Positions 7,641 to 12,121 of a DNA stretch of 12,121 nucleotides are shown piece by piece. Position 1 is the stretch's first letter, and the number at the start of each line of letters is the position of its first letter. The stretch spans positions 1-12,121 of the forward strand of contig JAAVYX010000131.1 of the NCBI GenBank assembly GCA_022791355.1, written 5' to 3'. This DNA comes from Clostridiales bacterium. Lineage in GTDB: Bacteria > Bacillota > Clostridia > Oscillospirales > Acutalibacteraceae. The notes below the pieces were generated by a model, which did not search any database, was not told where the DNA came from, and saw nothing but the letters and a program-made list of their open reading frames with translations. A program made the position numbers and the translations under genes.

Positions 7641-7778
7641 ATGACGAAACGGGTCCGGGCAGTCCCTGTTCACAAGCTGCATTTTCCGAAAATACGGAGG
7701 GAGGACGCAAAAATTGAAAGCAATCAAAGGCCTGACGGCGGTCGTCATGATGCTGGCGCTTATGTTTTCTATATGTAA
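7641..7778 (+). CDS. Possible 45-codon leader ORF upstream of the GH78 gene
   Basis: An ATG at 7641 follows GGAGGG (7627-7632) at 8-base spacing, a very good ribosome binding site. The frame reads MTKRVRAVPVHKLHF and continues to TAA at 7776-7778. The product is basic and hydrophilic and has no recognisable domain. The frame overlaps the signal-peptide start of the GH78 gene at 7714, and it is the same frame as the GH78 body, separated from it by this stop. It may be a translated leader that couples initiation, a relic of an old start, or chance. The alternative frame from TTG 7714 gives a far better signal peptide, so I do not treat this as the true GH78 start. Confidence 0.25.
   Translation: MTKRVRAVPVHKLHFPKIRREDAKIESNQRPDGGRHDAGAYVFYM
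7696..7704 (+). promoter_or_regulatory. Ribosome binding site that decides the TTG start of the GH78 gene
   Basis: GGAGGGAGG ends 9 bases before the TTG at 7714. Together with the signal peptide that begins at this TTG, it supports a non-ATG start. It is the second strong ribosome binding site in 80 bases; the other is at 7627-7632. Confidence 0.7.
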
Positions 7779-10700
7779 CATCCAGGGCCCCTGCCGGCCT
7801 CGGGCGCGGACGGCGGCTTCGAAATCGTCAATATAAAAACCAACGGGGAGGTTTATCCCGTTCTGGACGACCTTCCCCGCTTTTCCTGGCAGATGAGGTC
7901 CGACGGCAGGGGAAAGCGGCAAACAGCTTACGCCATAAAGGTCAAGCAGGCTTCCGCAGTCCTGTGGGATTCGGGGAAGCAGGCGGGCGATATCTCGGTG
8001 GGCGTCGCCTACGACGGTCCGACCCTGGCCCCGTCTACCATCTATAGCTGGACGGTTACGGTGTGGGACGAGACCGGCGCCGCGGTAACCTCGACTCCCG
8101 CGAGCTTTGAGACCGGCCTGGGAGACGCCTCCTCAGCCTGGGAAGGCTCCGACTGGATCGGGGCGCGGACGGAGGACGGCGGCGAAGACGCCCCGGAGAA
8201 TTTGCACTATACGGTGGAGGCCGATGTGACCGTCGACGGCACAAAGGCGGTGGGAATCGTTTTCAACGCCGCCTACGCGGATACCAAAAGCTTCCTCATG
8301 TGGCAGGTAAACGCGGATTCGCACACCAAGGGCGCGGTGGTGCTGCGTCCCCACCGGTACGCCGGCGGCTGGTCTACCCTGGCCGATATCAACCTGACCA
8401 AGCTGCTGCCGGAGCTAACGGTGGATTCCCTTAGAACCCGTCCGCTCCACCTGAAGATCGAGGTGACGGCCGGGGCGATTACCACCTACGTCAACGATAC
8501 CTTGGTGGACAGCGGCCGGGCCTTTCCCGCAGGCGACGGGCTGGTTCCCCGGCTGGGGGCCGTGGGGGCCCACGCGGGAACCAACGAGGGCGGCCTCATC
8601 GATAACTTAAGGCTCACCGACGATACGCCGCCGGACGGCGGCAGGGTGGTGTACGATTACGATTTTGAGGGGAACAAGAACCCGCTCGGCTATAACCCTC
8701 TCAACGGGAACACGGTGGCCTCGCTGGAAAACGGGGCCCTGAAGATGGCCGGGAACGGCGTGGCCCTCCCGCCCCTGTCGTCCGCAGGGGGAGATATCCA
8801 TTATACGGTGGAGGCCGAGGTTGAGGTTGAAAAAGGGGCGGTAGGCCTTATCTTCAACTATCAGGACAGCCGGAATATGCTCATGTGGCAGGTAAACACC
8901 GCCACGGCCGGACAGGTTCGCTTACGACCCCACAAACGGGTAAACGGGTCCTGGTCGGTGGTGGATCCCATCGCCATAAACGTCCCCGGCGTTTCCAACA
9001 ATGGCGGGAAGACGGCGGCCATGCGCTTGAAAATCGAAGTGACGGCCGAGAAGATTACCACCTATGTCAACGATAAGCAGATCGACCAAAGAGCGACGGC
9101 GGCCATGGGTATGCCGCCTGTTTTGGGACCGGCCGGCGGCCATTCCGGCGGTAATGAGAGCGGGTATATCGACAATCTCAGGTTCACCGACTATACCGGC
9201 GACGCTGGGGGACGGATCGTATACAGCTATGACTTTAACGACGGCGTAAACCCCCTGACCGGCGACGCTCACAGCAATCTGGAGCCCGCCTCGGTTGTGG
9301 ACGGGCGGCTGTATCAGACCGGCAACCGCTGGTCCCTGCCGCCCCAGGTCATGCAGTCGCCCTTTCCCTCCTTCCGCAAGAAAATCGATGTAAAGGGCCA
9401 GGTCGAATGGGCGCGGCTTTACGCTACCGCCCGGGGCGCTTTCGATATGTACATAGACGGCGGCCGGGTGGGGGCCGAAGAGGACGGGCGGACGGTGTAC
9501 GACGAGCTGAAGCCGGGATACACCAGCGATTCCAAGCGGGTAAACTACTACACCTACGATGTGACCGGCGCGCTGGGGAAGACGGGAACCCATCTCCTTT
9601 CGGCCCAGCTGGCCAAGGGGTGGTACGGAGGCCTGTCCGGCGAGGTCTCCAAGCCTCTGGCCCTGCGGGCCAAGCTGCTGGTCAAATACGCGGGACAGGA
9701 TACGCCCGTCGTCGTCGGCACCGACGGCAGCTGGAAGACCGACTATCCCAGCGGCTTGCTTTTCGCCGCCATCTACGACGGCGAAACCTTCAACGGCAAT
9801 ATGGACGAATCCTGGAAGAGCGAGCTTGCCTACGACGATTCGGCCTGGGGCCGGGCCTCCCTGCAAAATGACTGGAGCGGTCAGATCACGGCCGTTTCCG
9901 GCAGCCGGGTGCGGGTACGGGAGGAGCTCTGCCGGAACGCATATACCGTTACGGTCTACGACGGGGCTGCCGGCGCAAATGCGGAACAGTACGGCAAAAT
10001 CCATACGGTGGGAGAATATACCCAGGACGACGCTTTTCCCCTGCGCAAGGGGGAGACGGCCGTCATCGACTTCGGCCAAAACTTTGCCGGCTGGCCCGAG
10101 ATCACGGTCAGCGGTCCCAAGGATACGGTTGTGCGGATGCGTACCGGCGAGATGCTTAACGACGCGAACGGGCTGAAATCCAGGGGCAACGACGGCCCTG
10201 AGGGCAGCGTACACCACGCCAACTACCGCACCGCCGCCTCCACCGCCCGGTATATCATGAACGGTAAGGGGGACGAGACCTACCATTCCCGTTATACCTT
10301 CTACGGCTTCCGCTACATAGCGGTTACGGCCTCCGCCGACGTGACCGTCAAGGGGATGCGGGGGCTGGTGCTCACCTCCATGCTGGAGGATACCGGTTCG
10401 CTGGAAACCTCCGACCCGGACGTAAACCAGCTGATCAGCAATATCCGGTGGGGCGGCTATTCCAACATTCTCAGCGTACCCACCGACTGCCCCCAGCGCA
10501 ACGAGCGTTCGGGCTGGACGGCCGACACCCAGGTTTTCGCGACCACCGGCATGTATCTTGCGGACCTGCAAAACTTTTATATCAAGTGGATGAACGACAT
10601 GCGGGACGCCGCCCGCGCCTCCGACGGCGCGTTCCGGACCATCGCCCCCATCAATGAGACCGAGGGCTATGAGGGCGGCTGGTCCGACGCCGGTGTGATC

Positions 10701-12121
10701 GTTCCCTACAAGGTCTACCGGATGACGGGGGACAAACGGATTCTGGAGCAGAACTGGGACGCCATGCAGAAGTTTATGGACGTGTATATGGCCTCCACCG
10801 ATAAAAACGGCGGCGGCACCCGGTACGGCGACTGGGTGGCCTTGGAAAACAATGAGGAGGATGTAAAGCGTCTCTGCTGTATCGCCTATTACGCGGGGGA
10901 TGCCCTGATGATGGCCGACATGGCCCAGGCCCTGGGCAAGCGGTCCGACGTGACCAAGTACCGTCAGGTTTACGAGACCGAGAAGGCCTACTTCCAGGAA
11001 AAATATGTAAACGCGGACGGCAGCTTAAAGCGTACCGAGCAAACCTGCTGCCTGATGGCGCTGGCCTACGATCTGCTGCCCGACGACGCGTCCAGAGAAA
11101 AGGTGAAGGCGGCCCTGCTGGCCAATCTGGAAAGCCACGGTAATAAGCTGCAAACCGGCTTTTTGGGTACGGCTGCCATGATGCAGACCCTCAGCGATAT
11201 CGGCGCGGCCGACATGGCCTACAATCTGCTGTTACAGCACGAATTCCCCTCCTGGCTCTACTGCGTGGATTTGGGCGCGACCACGACCTGGGAGCACTGG
11301 AATTCCTACACCTTGGAGGACGGCTTTGCCTACAAGCGGATGAATTCCAACGACCCCGCCAATATGAACTCCTTCAACCATTACGCCTACGGCGCGGTGG
11401 GCGAGTGGATGTACGGCTATATGGCCGGTGTGATGAGCGACGAGGCGCGGCCCGGCTTCAAGCATACGATCCTACAGCCCACCCCCGACGCATCCGGCCG
11501 GCTGACCTCTGCCGCCGCGTCCTACGAATCGCCCTACGGGCGTATTGAAAGCGCTTGGCAGACCAAGAACGGGGCGCTGCGGTACCAGTGCGCCGTTCCG
11601 GCCAATACCACCGCCACCCTCTATCTGCCGGTGGAGCAGGACGCGGCTTTGCTTGAGGGAGGCGTACCGGTCGGGGAGGCCGAGGGCGTGCGCTACGTGG
11701 GGTATCAGGACGGTAAGGCGGTTTACGAGCTGGCCCCTGGCCGGTATTCCTTCCGCCTCGCGTCGGATCAGCCGGATGTAGAAAAGGTGACCGTCTTCTG
11801 TGATACCGGCTTTGCCGTTGCCGGCAAGACCCTGCGGCTGACGGCCCAGGCGGCCGGTTCGGAAGCAGGGGAGCAGGCCTTTACCTGGTCTGTGACCGGC
11901 GGAAAGGCCGGAACCTCTATCGACCGGAACGGCGTTCTGACCGTGGCCGCCGGCGAGACCGCCCGCACCTTGACCGTTACCGCGGCCTCTAACGCCGACC
12001 CGGCCGTCACCGGCAGCCTGACCCTTACAGTCCGTCCCCAGGGCGACCTGGACGGGGACGGCGAGGTGACCATCCAGGACGTGATGGAGGCCTGTAAGGT
12101 GCTGGCCCGTCAGTCGGCCGG
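7714..12121 (+). CDS. Secreted GH78 alpha-L-rhamnosidase with dockerin; frameshifted, right end cut
   Basis: GH78 enzymes hydrolyse terminal alpha-L-rhamnose with inversion. TTG 7714 opens a signal peptide (MKAIKGLTAVVMMLALMFS), but that frame stops at 7834. The body is in the next frame, open from 7779 to the window end, so one base is missing or ribosomes slip at 7785-7791. Body order: N-terminal Ig-like domain (about 7818-8160); two tandem concanavalin-like modules (8205-8687, 8799-9257); rhamnosidase N domain (9372-9650); GH78 beta-sandwich (about 10032-10390); (alpha/alpha)6 barrel (about 10398-11440); C-terminal sandwich (about 11454-11760); Big2-like domain (about 11778-12035); dockerin from 12042. 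The general-acid motif TDCPQRNERSGWTAD has its Glu at 10503. The general-base Glu of TTTWEHW is at 11292, and GGWSDAGVIVPYKVYRMTGD is also typical. By comparison with the GH115 dockerin, about 35 codons lie beyond the edge. The family call is firm; whether the frameshift is real is open. Confidence 0.9.
7785..7791 (+). other. Frame junction at GGGCCCC in the GH78 gene
   Basis: The signal-peptide frame reads CAG GGC CCC TGC. A one-base backward slip on G-GGC-CCC gives GGG CCC CTG and enters the long GH78 frame, producing an IQGPLPASGADGG junction that looks like a natural signal-peptidase region. The heptamer has the exact X-XXY-YYZ phase of a -1 slippery site. The same result would come from loss of one C in the run at 7788-7791. 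Any base added between 7779 and 7833 would also repair the frame. Confidence 0.7.
8205..8687 (+). repeat. Concanavalin-like module, copy 1, in the GH78 protein
   Basis: About 161 residues running from HYTVEADVTV through FLMWQVN and ITTYVNDTLVDS to IDNLRLTDD and VVYDYDFEGNKNPL. It matches copy 2 (8799-9257) block by block. It resembles LamG/DUF1080-type beta-sandwich modules often attached to gut rhamnosidases, and probably binds sugar. This is inferred from motif style only. Confidence 0.75.
8799..9257 (+). repeat. Concanavalin-like module, copy 2, in the GH78 protein
   Basis: About 153 residues with HYTVEAEVEV, MLMWQVN, LKIEVTAEKITTYVND, YIDNLRFTD and IVYSYDFNDGVNPL, in the same order as copy 1. 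Some stretches are also conserved as DNA, such as CTCATGTGGCAGGTAAAC in both copies, which points to an internal duplication rather than two independent acquisitions. Confidence 0.75.
12066..12121 (+). repeat. Dockerin DNA repeat, copy 2 (to the window edge)
   Basis: This is the first half of the GH78 dockerin. The calcium loop GDLDGDGEVTIQD (from 12042) precedes helix DVMEACKVLARQ. It is identical in protein to the GH115 dockerin from VTIQD to RQSAG, with three synonymous base changes. The second calcium loop lies outside the window. Confidence 0.9.

Noticed and set aside
7776..7778. Stop-codon read-through joining the 7641 ORF to the GH78 body in the same frame
   Set aside because: The 45 residues before the stop are basic and hydrophilic, not a signal peptide, whereas the overlapping TTG frame gives a proper one. 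A frame change explains the data better.
8922..10571. A 549-codon open frame on the minus strand inside the GH78 gene
   Set aside because: The cause is the same as for the other antisense frame: it is in register with GH78 codons and lacks any recognisable domain.
11546..11562. A CcpA cre-like sequence, TTGAAAGCGCTTGGCA
   Set aside because: It lies deep inside GH78 coding sequence and matches the consensus only partly; probably chance.

Overview
The window holds two large, co-oriented, secreted, modular carbohydrate-active enzyme genes. Both probably come from an anaerobic, gut-type member of the Bacillota; an Oscillospirales or Ruminococcaceae-like host is inferred, not proven. The support for this is: strong AGGAGG-type ribosome binding sites, a TTG start, GC-rich coding sequence between AT-rich leaders, FIVAR and LamG modules, and C-terminal dockerins. 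Dockerins anchor enzymes to cohesin scaffolds (cellulosomes) or to the cell surface, mainly in this phylum.

Layout. Bases 1-360 are a non-coding leader. It has a long imperfect hairpin (22-79), several short palindromes, a probable extended -10 promoter and a good ribosome binding site. Bases 361-7290 encode a complete 2309-residue protein: signal peptide, GH115 alpha-glucuronidase, several carbohydrate-binding-like beta-sandwiches, FIVAR helical modules, a LamG module, a complete SGNH/GDSL esterase and a dockerin. Bases 7291-7713 are an intergenic region packed with secondary structure: a post-stop hairpin, a GC-rich hairpin with a competing alternative, and a loop-less perfect 30-bp palindrome. 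From 7714 to the right edge lies a dockerin-bearing GH78 alpha-L-rhamnosidase that is cut by the window end inside its dockerin.

The second gene is unusual. Its signal peptide (TTG start at 7714) and its roughly 1440-codon body are in different frames. The junction falls at a GGGCCCC run (7785-7791) whose phase is exactly that of a -1 slippery heptamer. A one-base deletion or assembly error is the simplest explanation. A programmed frameshift is possible but unproven.

How they work together (inference). GH115 enzymes remove (4-O-methyl)glucuronic acid side chains, classically from xylan. The SGNH domain on the same chain probably removes acetyl or other acyl groups that block those side chains. 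The GH78 enzyme removes terminal alpha-L-rhamnose. The two dockerins share a 56-base stretch with only three synonymous differences, so both enzymes probably dock to the same cohesin partner. The pair looks like debranching equipment for a complex acetylated, acidic, rhamnose-bearing plant polysaccharide such as glucuronoxylan or pectin. No cohesin, transporter, regulator, tRNA, rRNA, CRISPR array or transposase gene is visible in the window.
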